Source: an uncultured Parabacteroides sp.
Lineage (GTDB): Bacteria; Bacteroidota; Bacteroidia; Bacteroidales; Tannerellaceae
Assembly: GCA_949289155.1 (NCBI GenBank)
Contig: CASEMX010000023.1
Span: 1-33,570, forward strand
Length of the DNA stretch: 33,570 nt
Direction: 5' to 3'
The notes under the pieces are model-generated. The model ran no database searches, was not told where the DNA came from, and saw only the letters and a list, made by a program, of their open reading frames with translations. Both the position numbers and the translations under genes were made by a program. Positions within the stretch are counted from its first letter, which is position 1. Each line of letters starts with the position of its first letter. Shown piece by piece: positions 23,609 through 33,000 of this stretch.

Positions 23609-24289
23609 ATGATTAAAATTGAAGATTTGAGCAAGTCATTCCGTACGGAAGAGGTTGAAACAATTGCACTGAACAAAGTTTCATTGGAGGTAAAAGACGG
23701 CGAATTTGTGGCAATCATGGGCCCGTCCGGTTGCGGTAAATCTACGTTGCTGAATATCCTCGGATTGTTGGATAATCCTACTTCCGGGAATTATTACTTG
23801 GGCGATAAAGAGGTTGGACATCTGAAAGAGAAGGAGCGTACCATGGTGCGCAAAGGAAATATCGGATTCGTATTCCAGAGCTTCAACTTGATTGACGAAT
23901 TGAATGTCTTTGAAAATGTGGAGCTCCCTTTGACCTATCTGAATGTTAAGCCAGCCGAACGCAAACAGCGCGTGAAGGAAATTTTGGATAGAATGAACAT
24001 CAGCCATCGTGCGCAGCACTTCCCGCAGCAATTGTCCGGTGGTCAGCAACAGCGTGTGGCCATCGCCCGTGCTGTCGTTTCGAATCCGAAGATTATCCTC
24101 GCCGACGAGCCGACCGGTAATTTGGATTCAAAGAACGGTGCAGAGGTGATGCAGCTTCTTACCGAACTGAACAAGGAGGGCACGACCATCGTAATGGTTA
24201 CCCACTCCCAGCATGACGCCGGTTTTGCGCACCGAATCGTCAGCCTGTTCGATGGGCAGATTGTCAGCTCGGTTACGGAGTTTATTTAA
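23609..24289 (+). CDS. MacB/LolD-type ABC transporter ATP-binding protein
   Basis: Cytoplasmic ATPase predicted to drive the neighbouring FtsX permeases. Its 226 residues form a single nucleotide-binding domain. Walker A is GPSGCGKST (about 37-45), followed by a Q-loop (FVFQSFNLI). The signature motif is LSGGQQQRVAIARA. Walker B and the D-loop are ILADEPTGNLDS, and the switch His is in MVTHSQHD. It ends with the short C-terminus typical of MacB/LolD/FtsE partners. It is the only ATPase gene in the region, so it probably serves all three permeases. It is first in the operon behind the second sigma-54 promoter. Confidence 0.95.
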   Translation: MIKIEDLSKSFRTEEVETIALNKVSLEVKDGEFVAIMGPSGCGKSTLLNILGLLDNPTSGNYYLGDKEVGHLKEKERTMVRKGNIGFVFQSFNLIDELNVFENVELPLTYLNVKPAERKQRVKEILDRMNISHRAQHFPQQLSGGQQQRVAIARAVVSNPKIILADEPTGNLDSKNGAEVMQLLTELNKEGTTIVMVTHSQHDAGFAHRIVSLFDGQIVSSVTEFI

Positions 24290-24303
24290 TTCATTCTTTT
24301 GGG

Positions 24304-24410
24304 GTAGTTAGGAGTTGGTAGTTAGTAGTTAGTAGGAGCAAATCAGACAAATGGAAATACTAATTTATTTACTATCATCTACTAACTCCCAACTACAAAC
24401 TACAAACTAC
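24304..24410. repeat. Imperfect palindrome of iterated TAGTTAGTAGT-like words
   Basis: The left arm 24304-24336 is mirrored by 24379-24410, with a 42-nt AT-rich spacer. The arms are made of degenerate repeats of GTAGTTAG/GTAGTTTG. It fills the 139-bp gap between the ATPase and permease 2 genes inside the operon. Confidence 0.75.
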
Positions 24411-24428
24411 TGTTTAAAATAGCAAGAT

Positions 24429-26798
24429 ATGCGACTCATCATTCGAAATTTTATCCGCATTTTCCAACGCTTCAAGTTGGCGATGACACTGAACATTTTG
24501 GGCTTTTCTGTGGCCTTCACTGCATTTATGATTATCCTGATGCAATGGCGATATGATATGACCTTCGATAAGGATACCCCTCACGCCGATTGCATCTACC
24601 GTGTCGATGCGTTGGGTTTGTTCGACATGGAGCGATGCGCCCTGTGCAGCCAACCGATGGCGGAAACTTTTACCCAATCCTCTCCGCACATCCAAGGGGG
24701 CGGATTGATGATGCCTTGGCCCTATCCCGCCTATTTTTCTTTTGAAGACAGCCAAGGCGAACGCCAAACCTATAAAGAAGAGATGAGCATCTGCACGCCG
24801 GGCATTACCGACGTGTTCCGATTCGATATGCTGGAAGGGAGCGCAGATGCAGTACAGGTCGATGACCAAGTGTTGATTCCTGAAAGCCTTGCGCGGAAAC
24901 TGTTCGGGAATGAGTCTGCCGTAGGCAAACGGTTGGAGAGCAGTTTCGATTTGGTACTCGGCAACGGTATCTATCGCGTGGGCGGCGTGTTCAAGGATTT
25001 CCCGTCGAACAGCGTCATGCGGAACCATATCTATGTCCCGATGGGCGATTTCGGCAAAGACGAGTGGGGTTCGAATAACGCTTCGTTTTATATCCGTGTG
25101 GATTCGCCCGAAGCCGCTGCCGGTTTGCTGGACAATTTCTACCGCTATGCCGAACAGATTGGGTTGGAGAAGAAGATGCAGGGAGGCACTAACATCGGGG
25201 TTTACGAGATGGATTTGGTTCCGTTGCGGGAGTTGCATTTCATTCCGAATGCCGGATTCGACTTCACGCCGAAGGCAAACCGTACTACGGTTTATCTGTT
25301 GTTCTCCATCGCGTGGGTGATTCTGATTATCGCGGCAATAAACTTTACCAACTTCAACACCGCATTGTCTCCGATTCGCATGAAGAGCATCAACACGCAG
25401 CGCGTTTTGGGGAGTACGGTCGGTACGTTACGTCGCAACCTGACGATTGAGACGATGCTGGTCTCTTTCTTGGCTTACCTCCTGTCGGTTTATTGGCTGT
25501 ATGTCGCCGAGTCGTTGGGGATTGGTCAGTTAGTCACGGCGGATTTGTCCATTACCCGCCATTGGGGACTGGTTCTCTTCACGGGCATCATCTCCTTGCT
25601 GTTGGGCGCAGTTGCCGGGTTGTATCCTGCCTATTATATGACGTCGTTCCAGCCGGCTTTGGTGCTGAAGGGCAGTTTCGGGTTGTCCGCCAGCGGGCGC
25701 AAGTTGCGGACCGCGCTCATGAGTATCCAATACACCACCGCTTTCATTCTGATTATCGGTTCCATCTTTATGGCGTTGCAAAACCGCTATATGCGCAATT
25801 ATTCGTTGGGATATGACAAAGAAAATATCATCGTGGCGGAAATCGGTCCCAAATCGCAGGCAGCGTACAAGGCGGTGAAGAGCGACCTCCAGCAACTCAG
25901 CGGCGTGAAAGGGGTGACCTTTGCATTCGATTTGATTTCGACCGACGATAATTACGGTACATGGGGCAGAGGCTACAAAGACAAGGATGTGAACTTCTTC
26001 GTGCTGTGGGTCGAATCGTCATTTACCGACGTGATGGATATCCCGATGGTGGAGGGACGCCATTTCCTTCCGGCAGATACGACCTACTACGGAACGCTTA
26101 TCATCAACAAGGCGATGGCGGATAAATATGGCATTCCGGTGGGCGAAAAGGTGAGCAAGATGCCTGTCGTCGGCATTATGCAGGACATCCAGTTCATGAC
26201 CATGCGTAAATCCATCGAGCCGATGGCGTTCGTGACCAGCGCAGATGGTTTCTATGCGCCGCAATACCTCTATGTGAAGGCGGAAGCCGGTACGGATTCC
26301 TACGCGCTCCGCGAACAGATAGCGCAAACGCTGGACAAATTCGACCCGAACTTCGATGCGAACATCCGTTTCTTCGACGCGGCGCTGGAGCAGACCTACC
26401 AGTCGGAGCAGAACCTCACGACGATGATTTCGCTGTTCAGCTTCTTGGCGGTATTCATTTCCATTGTCGGGGTGTTCGGCATGGTGGTGTTCGACAGCGA
26501 ATACAAGCGGAAAGAGATTGGCGTCCGGAAGGTATTAGGCTCGACGACGGCGCAAATCCTTATCCTTTTCAATAAGAATTACATTAAGATATTGCTGTGC
26601 TGCTTCATCGTGGCTGCACCTTGCGCTTGGTACGGCGTGCGGACATGGTTGGAGAGCTTCGCTTATAAGATTCCGATTTATTGGTGGGTATTCCCGCTGG
26701 CATTCCTGATGATTGCCCTCATCACGATTGCGACCGTGACCTACCAGAACTGGCACGCGGCGAACGAGAACCCGGTGAACAGCATCAAGAGCGAATGA
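24429..26798 (+). CDS. MacB/FtsX-type ABC transporter permease 2
   Basis: It has 789 residues with the same architecture as permease 1: an N-terminal helix (about 17-40), a periplasmic core (about 45-285), an FtsX module with three helices plus a fourth (about 290-450), a second periplasmic core (about 455-660) and a final three-helix FtsX module. The coupling motif in the second module is EIGVRKVLGSTTAQIL; the first module has the degenerate MKSINTQRVLGST. N-terminal residues MRLIIRNFIRIFQRFKLAMTLNILG closely match permease 3. The last ~50 codons are nearly identical in DNA to those of permease 3. It is transcribed with the ATPase. The substrate is unknown; export or envelope stress functions are known for the class. 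Confidence 0.9.
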   Translation: MRLIIRNFIRIFQRFKLAMTLNILGFSVAFTAFMIILMQWRYDMTFDKDTPHADCIYRVDALGLFDMERCALCSQPMAETFTQSSPHIQGGGLMMPWPYPAYFSFEDSQGERQTYKEEMSICTPGITDVFRFDMLEGSADAVQVDDQVLIPESLARKLFGNESAVGKRLESSFDLVLGNGIYRVGGVFKDFPSNSVMRNHIYVPMGDFGKDEWGSNNASFYIRVDSPEAAAGLLDNFYRYAEQIGLEKKMQGGTNIGVYEMDLVPLRELHFIPNAGFDFTPKANRTTVYLLFSIAWVILIIAAINFTNFNTALSPIRMKSINTQRVLGSTVGTLRRNLTIETMLVSFLAYLLSVYWLYVAESLGIGQLVTADLSITRHWGLVLFTGIISLLLGAVAGLYPAYYMTSFQPALVLKGSFGLSASGRKLRTALMSIQYTTAFILIIGSIFMALQNRYMRNYSLGYDKENIIVAEIGPKSQAAYKAVKSDLQQLSGVKGVTFAFDLISTDDNYGTWGRGYKDKDVNFFVLWVESSFTDVMDIPMVEGRHFLPADTTYYGTLIINKAMADKYGIPVGEKVSKMPVVGIMQDIQFMTMRKSIEPMAFVTSADGFYAPQYLYVKAEAGTDSYALREQIAQTLDKFDPNFDANIRFFDAALEQTYQSEQNLTTMISLFSFLAVFISIVGVFGMVVFDSEYKRKEIGVRKVLGSTTAQILILFNKNYIKILLCCFIVAAPCAWYGVRTWLESFAYKIPIYWWVFPLAFLMIALITIATVTYQNWHAANENPVNSIKSE

Positions 26799-26808
26799 CG
26801 GGAGGAAG

Positions 26809-26887
26809 TTACGAATTGCGAATTATGAATTACGAATTATGGGGCATAGGATTATCTTCTCATTCGTAATTCGTAATTTGTAATTCG
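26809..26887. repeat. Imperfect palindrome of iterated GAATTACGAATT words
   Basis: The left arm (26809-26840) has three degenerate copies of ACGAATT. The right arm (26862-26887) is its reverse complement with mismatches, after a ~21-nt spacer. It follows the permease 2 stop codon and directly abuts array C. Confidence 0.75.
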
Positions 26888-26906
26888 AAAAGCAGTCTAT
26901 TTCGCA

Positions 26907-27578
26907 CACGAAAAGGCTCGCCGCTCACGCGCGGCAACGTTTTCTGTCCACGAAAAACGCTCCTGCGCGCAAACATGAGCCCATTTCGCACACGAAAAAC
27001 GCTCCTGCACGCAAACATGAGCCCATTTCGTACACGAAAAACGCTCCTGCACGCAAACATGAGCCCATTTCGCACACGAAAAATGCTCCTGCGCGCAAAC
27101 ATGAGCCCATTTCGCACACGAAAAATGCTCCTGCGCGCAAACATGAGCCATTTCGTACACGAAAAACGTTGCCGCGCACGAACGGGAGCCCAAAGTAAGT
27201 GTACAAAACGTTGCCGCTCGCGTGCAGCGACTCATTTCGTATGCGAAATGGACCGGTTTTCGGAAAATGCAGGCCATTGTTGAGCAACAAAACGTCGCCG
27301 CGCGTGGAGGCAATGCAATGTTGACCAACAAAAGGCTCCTGCGCACGAACGGGAAGGCAATGTTGAGTAACAAAATGCTCTTGCGCACGAGCGGCAGCCC
27401 ATTGTTGAGCAACAAAACGCTCCTGCGCATGAACGGGAAGGCAATGTTGCAGAACAAAAGGCTCCTGCATATGAACGGGAGGTCAATGTTGCAGAACAAA
27501 CCGCTCCTGCGCGTGAGTAGGAAGGCAATGTTGGTAAACAAAATGTTGCCGCGCGTGAACGGCGAGCCATTGTTGAAG
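26907..27578. repeat. Tandem array C: about 16 units of ~42 bp in two subfamilies
   Basis: Subfamily C1 covers 26907-27157: six units, the last 41 bp because of a one-base deletion. Three diverged or chimeric units lie at 27158-27285. Subfamily C2 covers 27286-27578: seven units, the first of 41 bp. All share a GCTCCTGCGC-like core. C1 junctions carry TTTCG-N4-CGAAA inverted repeats and C2 junctions TGTT-N4-AACA. Open frames exist on both strands because 42 is divisible by 3. The 41-bp units break them, so the array is judged non-coding. It sits inside the ABC operon between permeases 2 and 3. Confidence 0.92.
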
Positions 27579-27602
27579 AACAAAAACTAAAAAACGAAGA
27601 AT

Positions 27603-29972
27603 ATGAAACTGATTGTTAGAAATTTTATCCGGATTTTCCAGAAATTCAAGCTGGCGATGGGACTCAACATCTTGGGGCTCGCCGTTGCCTACGTGGCGTT
27701 CCTGCTCTTGATGATGCAGTGGAACTACGACAGGGAATTTGACACGCACGACCCGAATGCGCCGCATATTTTCAGGGTCAATACCGACTTGGGCGATAGG
27801 GGACAGGGCGCGATAGTCTGTCGTCCGTTGGCAGAGATGATTATGCAGTCGTCGCCGCATATTCTGGCAGGCGGGTTGATTAATTCGTGGACGGCGGAAA
27901 GGGCTTTGGCAGTCGAGCAGAACGGTGCGCGCCGCACGTTTAAGGAAAACATGATGGCGATGACGACCGATTTGACGAAGGTGTTCCATTTCGACCTCGT
28001 GGAGGGGAACGTGGCGCCGCTGGATGACAAGCAGCATATCCTGATACCGTTGAGCATGGCGCAGAAATGGTTCGGCAATGAGTCGGCGGTCGGCAAAGCG
28101 GCGTATGACGAGCTGAACCATTCGCTGACGGTGTGCGGCGTGTATCGCGATTTTCCCGACAACTCGACATTGCGGAACATCATCTATTATTCGATGGGCG
28201 ATGAGAACAAAGGGGTGTGGAACAATTGGAACTATGGATTCTATATCCTGACAGACATGAGCTCGACGGCGGAGGTACAGGCGCTCATCGATGAGTTCAT
28301 GCAGCGCGAGGAGGTGAAAGAGGCCATGGGGGATTATAACGGGATGAGCCTCTCGGTCGTAGCCCTTCCCGACCTCCATTCCTATAAACCGGTGTTGTAT
28401 GACCCTACGCCGCGCACCAGTCCGCAGACGATGATGCTGATTTTCTCCATCGCGTTTGTCATTCTGATTATCGCCGGGATTAATTATACCAACTTCAGCA
28501 CGGCTATCTCTCCGCTTCGGATGAAGAATGTGAATACGCAGAAGGTATTGGGTGCGACGACCGGCGAGCTGCGCCGTGCATTGGTCATCGAGGCAGTGCT
28601 GGTCAGCCTCTTGGCATACGTCATCGGCATCCTTATCCTCTGGAATTTGGAAAAGAGCGCGCTGGCGACATTGGTGAACGCCGACATCTGCGTATGGCAT
28701 CATCCCTACCTGTTGGCGATAACCGCCGGAATCGCGGTGTTGCTCGGCATTTTGGCAGGCGCCTATCCGGCGTATTATACCACCTCGTTCGAACCGGCGC
28801 TTGTCCTGAAGGGTTCGTTCGGTCTTTCGCCCAAAGGACGCTTCCTGCGCAACCTGCTGATGGGTTTCCAGTTCATCGCATCGTTTGCCTTGATAATCGG
28901 GGCTATCTTCATGTACCTGCAAAACCATTATGCGCATACGGCGAATATGGGCTATGACAAAGAGGCGTTGATTGTCTCGGACATGAGCATAGACTCGAAG
29001 AAGAATATCCGGGTATTGGAAACGCAATTGAAATCGCATCCGGAAATCGCTGGCGTCACCTTCGCGGAACATCCCTTCGCGATGGATGGGGATACCTATA
29101 TGAATTGGGGACGCGAATTTAAGGGCGAAGACATTTCGTTCAACGTACTTTGCGTGGCGCCGAATTTCCCGGAGGTCATGGGGATAAATCCGACCGAAGG
29201 ACGTACGTTTAGGGAAGGCGACCAGAAAACGAAATATGGCGTCTGCCTGATAAACGAAAAGATGCACAAGGAGTATCGCATCGAGGTGGGTGAACGGATT
29301 GACAGCATCGAGGTGGCCGGCGTCGTGCCCGATTTTATCTATGGGTCCATGCGCCGCTCCTTAAACCCGACGGCATTGATGGTGTACGGCACGGAGGATA
29401 ACAAATGGAACAGCGGGAAACCGGAATACCGCTACGGGACGATGTATGTAAAGGCGCAAAAGGGTGTCAACTTAGGGAAAGCGCTCCAAATCGTACGCGA
29501 TGAGCTTACGGCGGTCAGTCCGGATTATCCGTTCGATGTGCGGTTCTATGACGATGTATTGAACCAACTCTACGAAAGCGAACAGCAGTTTACCACGCTG
29601 ATATCGCTGTTCAGCCTCTTGGCGGTATTGATTTCGGTAGCCGGTGTCTTTGGCTTGGTCGTATTCGACAGCGAATCGCACCGCAAGGAGATAGGTGTCC
29701 GGAAGGTATTAGGCTCTACGACGGGACAAATCCTGTGGATGTTCAACAAGAGCTATGCCCGCGTCTTGGTGATTTGCTTCATCATCGCCACGCCCTTGGC
29801 ATGGTACGGCGTGAATGCATGGTTGGAGAACTTCGCCTATAAGATTCCGATTTATTGGTGGGTATTCCCGCTGGCATTCATCTTGGTCGGGGCCATCACA
29901 TTGGCAACCGTGACCTATCAAAACTGGCACGCGGCAAATGAGAACCCGGTGAACAGCATCAAGAACGAATAA
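27603..29972 (+). CDS. MacB/FtsX-type ABC transporter permease 3
   Basis: It has 789 residues, the same length as permease 2 and the same eight-helix, two-core layout. It begins MKLIVRNFIRIFQKFKLAMGLNILGLAVAYVAF. The first module reads MKNVNTQKVLGATTGELRRAL, the second EIGVRKVLGSTTGQILWMFNKSYARVL. The periplasmic cores are the most divergent parts among the three paralogues, consistent with different partners or cargo. The gene begins 24 bp after array C, with no visible promoter, so it depends on read-through from the sigma-54 promoter ~4 kb upstream unless the array provides one. It is followed by a strong terminator, closing the operon. Confidence 0.9.
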   Translation: MKLIVRNFIRIFQKFKLAMGLNILGLAVAYVAFLLLMMQWNYDREFDTHDPNAPHIFRVNTDLGDRGQGAIVCRPLAEMIMQSSPHILAGGLINSWTAERALAVEQNGARRTFKENMMAMTTDLTKVFHFDLVEGNVAPLDDKQHILIPLSMAQKWFGNESAVGKAAYDELNHSLTVCGVYRDFPDNSTLRNIIYYSMGDENKGVWNNWNYGFYILTDMSSTAEVQALIDEFMQREEVKEAMGDYNGMSLSVVALPDLHSYKPVLYDPTPRTSPQTMMLIFSIAFVILIIAGINYTNFSTAISPLRMKNVNTQKVLGATTGELRRALVIEAVLVSLLAYVIGILILWNLEKSALATLVNADICVWHHPYLLAITAGIAVLLGILAGAYPAYYTTSFEPALVLKGSFGLSPKGRFLRNLLMGFQFIASFALIIGAIFMYLQNHYAHTANMGYDKEALIVSDMSIDSKKNIRVLETQLKSHPEIAGVTFAEHPFAMDGDTYMNWGREFKGEDISFNVLCVAPNFPEVMGINPTEGRTFREGDQKTKYGVCLINEKMHKEYRIEVGERIDSIEVAGVVPDFIYGSMRRSLNPTALMVYGTEDNKWNSGKPEYRYGTMYVKAQKGVNLGKALQIVRDELTAVSPDYPFDVRFYDDVLNQLYESEQQFTTLISLFSLLAVLISVAGVFGLVVFDSESHRKEIGVRKVLGSTTGQILWMFNKSYARVLVICFIIATPLAWYGVNAWLENFAYKIPIYWWVFPLAFILVGAITLATVTYQNWHAANENPVNSIKNE

Positions 29973-29996
29973 CAACAGAAAACCTATAAAAACAGC

Positions 29997-30040
29997 GAGA
30001 GGATGTGCCCGAATCCATCAGCGGCACATCCTCTCTTTTT
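29997..30040 (+). terminator. Intrinsic terminator of the ABC operon, possibly bidirectional
   Basis: A perfect 13-bp stem (29997-30009 with 30023-30035) with a 13-nt loop is followed by TTTTT. On the minus strand a shorter T-run lies a few bases after the stem. The same structure may therefore terminate the convergent ileS transcript. Confidence 0.9.
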
Positions 30041-30065
30041 ATATTTATGATTCAATCGTCTCAGG

Positions 30066-33000
30066 TCAAGCCTTAACGACCTTCACATCCAATTTGAAAT
30101 CTTCGAAGTCGAGCGTCGTGGCGTCGGCAATCGGAGCATTGGCAATCTCGATACGGTTTGCCAATACCTGATTAGCGATATATTCCTTGTATTCCGTGAT
30201 AGCGGCATCCATTTCGGTGGAAGAAGCGACGGTGATGTTCACCTTGTCGGTAATATCGAATCCGCTGCTCTTACGCAAGTTCTGGACACGGTTGACCAGT
30301 TCGCGCGCCAAGCCCTCTTTCTTCAGGTCGTCCGTGATGGTGATGTCCAATGCCACGGTAAGGCGTCCTTCGTTAGCCACCAACCAGCCCGGAATATCTT
30401 CAGAGAAAATCTCCACGTCGGCACGTTCGATAACGGCATCCTGACCCTCTACTTGGAGCGTAAAGGTTCCTGCCTTCTCGAAGGCATTGATATCCTCTTG
30501 GCTCATCTGTTGGATTTGCGCCGCCAATGCTTTCATGATTTTGCCATAACGCGGACCGAGCTTCTTGAAGTCCGGCTTGATGCGTTTCACCAAGATACCT
30601 GCCGTATTATCGACAAACTTCATATCTTTCACATTCACCTCGTTCAAGATAAGCGGTTTCACTGCCTCGATGCTTTCCTTCTGGTGTTCGTCCAATACCG
30701 GAACCATCAATACGTGGAGCGGCTGGCGCACCTTGATATTGACCTTACGACGCAAAGCCAACACCATCGAAGAGATATCCTGTGCCATCTGCATCCGCTC
30801 TTCCAATGCCTTGTCGATAAGCTCTTCGTGGCAAACCGGGAAATCAGACAGGTGAACTGATTCTACCTGCTCACGGCCGGTCGCTGCCGTCAAATCGCAG
30901 AACAGCTTATCGGCATAGAACGGAGCAATCGGCGCCATCAACTTAGCCACCGTCTCCAAGCAAGTATATAAGGTCTGGTAAGCCGAAAGCTTATCTTCGG
31001 TCAAGCCGCCTTGCCAGAAACGTTTGCGGTTCAGACGCACGTACCAGTTACTTAAATGGTCGTTCACGAAATCCGAAATCGCACGGCCGGCGCGGGTCGG
31101 TTCGTAAGCATTCAGGTAGGTATCCACCTCCTTCACCAAGCTATTCAACAACGAAAGAATCCAGCGGTCGATTTCCGGACGCTTCTCCCATGCCACTTCA
31201 TCCTGCGAATAGTCGAAGCCATCCACATTAGCATAGAGCGCGAAGAAGGAATAGGTATTATATAATGTACCGAAGAATTTACGGCGTACCTCTTCCACGC
31301 CTTCTACGTCGAACTTCAAGTTATCCCATGGCGAAGCGTTCGTAATCATGTACCAGCGCAACGGGTCGGAACCATATTTCTCAATCGTGGCAAACGGGTC
31401 GACCGCATTGCCCAGACGCTTCGACATCTTATTGCCATTCTTATCCAATACCAAACCATTCGACACAACAGCTTTGTACGCTACGCTATCGAATACCATC
31501 GTGGCAATCGCATGGAGCGTAAAGAACCAACCACGGGTCTGGTCCACACCTTCGGCAATGAAATCTGCCGGATAATAGGAGCGGCTATCGATTAATTCCT
31601 TGTTCTCGAACGGATAATGCAACTGCGCGTAAGGCATCGAACCCGAATCGAACCATACATCAATCAAGTCCGTCTCGCGCTTCATCGGTTTGCCGCTCGG
31701 AGAAACCAATACGATGTCGTCCACATACGGGCGGTGCAAATCAATCTTGTCATAGTTCTCTTTCGTAAAGACATTCGGCGTAAATCCTAAGGTCTTATAC
31801 GGATTCTCTTTCATGAAGCCGGCGGCTACCGATTTCTCTATCTCGTTATACAGTTCCTCTACCGAGCCGATGCAGAGCTCTTCGCCCTCTTCACTGCGCC
31901 AGATAGGAAGCGGAGTACCCCAATAACGCGAGCGGCTCAGGTTCCAGTCGTTCAGGTTTTCCAACCATTTACCGAAGCGGCCCGTACCGGTCGATTCCGG
32001 TTTCCAGTTGATGGTCTTGTTCAGTTCAATCATGCGCTCCTTGGCTGCCGTTGAACGGATAAACCAGCTGTCGAGCGGATAGTAGAGCACCGGTTTGTCG
32101 GTACGCCAGCAGTGCGGATAGTTGTGCACGTGCTTCTCCATCTTGAACGCTTTGTTCTCTTGCTTCATCTTCATGCAGATGTACACGTCGAGCGATTCAG
32201 CTGCCTGTGCTGCCTTCTCGTCATATTTGCCATCTACGGTGAATTGCGGGTCGTAGGCGTTTTTCACCCAACGGCCTTCGTATTCCTTATATATAGCTAC
32301 GTTGACGCATTCCGCCACAAACTTCTCATCCAGTTCGTCCAGCAGATAGAACTTACCCGTCAAATCCACCATCGGACGGGTCTCGCCCTTCTTATTAATC
32401 ATGAAAAGCGAAGGGATACCGGCAGCCTTAGCCACGAACGCATCGTCCGCACCGAACGTCGGCGCGATATGGACGATACCTGTACCATCTTCCGTAGTGA
32501 CATAATCTCCGGCGATAACCCGGAATGCCTTGGCTGAAGCATCGTGCCAGTTGCCATTCTCGTCCAGTTCTACCGGCTTCACCCACGGGAGGAGCTGCTC
32601 ATATTCCATGCCGACCAAGTCCGGACCTTTATATTCTCCTACGACCTTGAACGGAATCAGCTTGTCGCCCGGCTTGTAATCTTCCAACGCTATACCTTCT
32701 GCCTTCTTGTTGAAGTGTGAGTAGAGCAATGCCTTTGCCAAGACGACTGTCATCTTCTCACCGGTATAGCCATTATAGGTTTGTACGGCTACGTAGTCAA
32801 TCTTCGGGCCGACGCAGAGCGCGGTGTTGGAAGGCAATGTCCACGGAGTTGTGGTCCATGCGAGGAAGTAGGGTGTTCCCCATTCGGCCATCTCCGGTTT
32901 CGGGTTCTTCATCTTGAACTGTCCTACGACGGTCAAGTCCTTCACGTCGCGGTAACAACCCGGTTGGTTCAGCTCGTGCGAGCTCAATCCCGTACCTGCA

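Noticed and set aside
5695-27578. CRISPR arrays
   Set aside because: The three arrays are contiguous repeats without unique spacers, and no cas genes are nearby.
26897-27590. Repeat proteins encoded in array C on either strand
   Set aside because: Several frames are open at once, as expected for 42-bp units. The 41-bp units at 27117 and 27286 shift the frames, and no start signals are seen.
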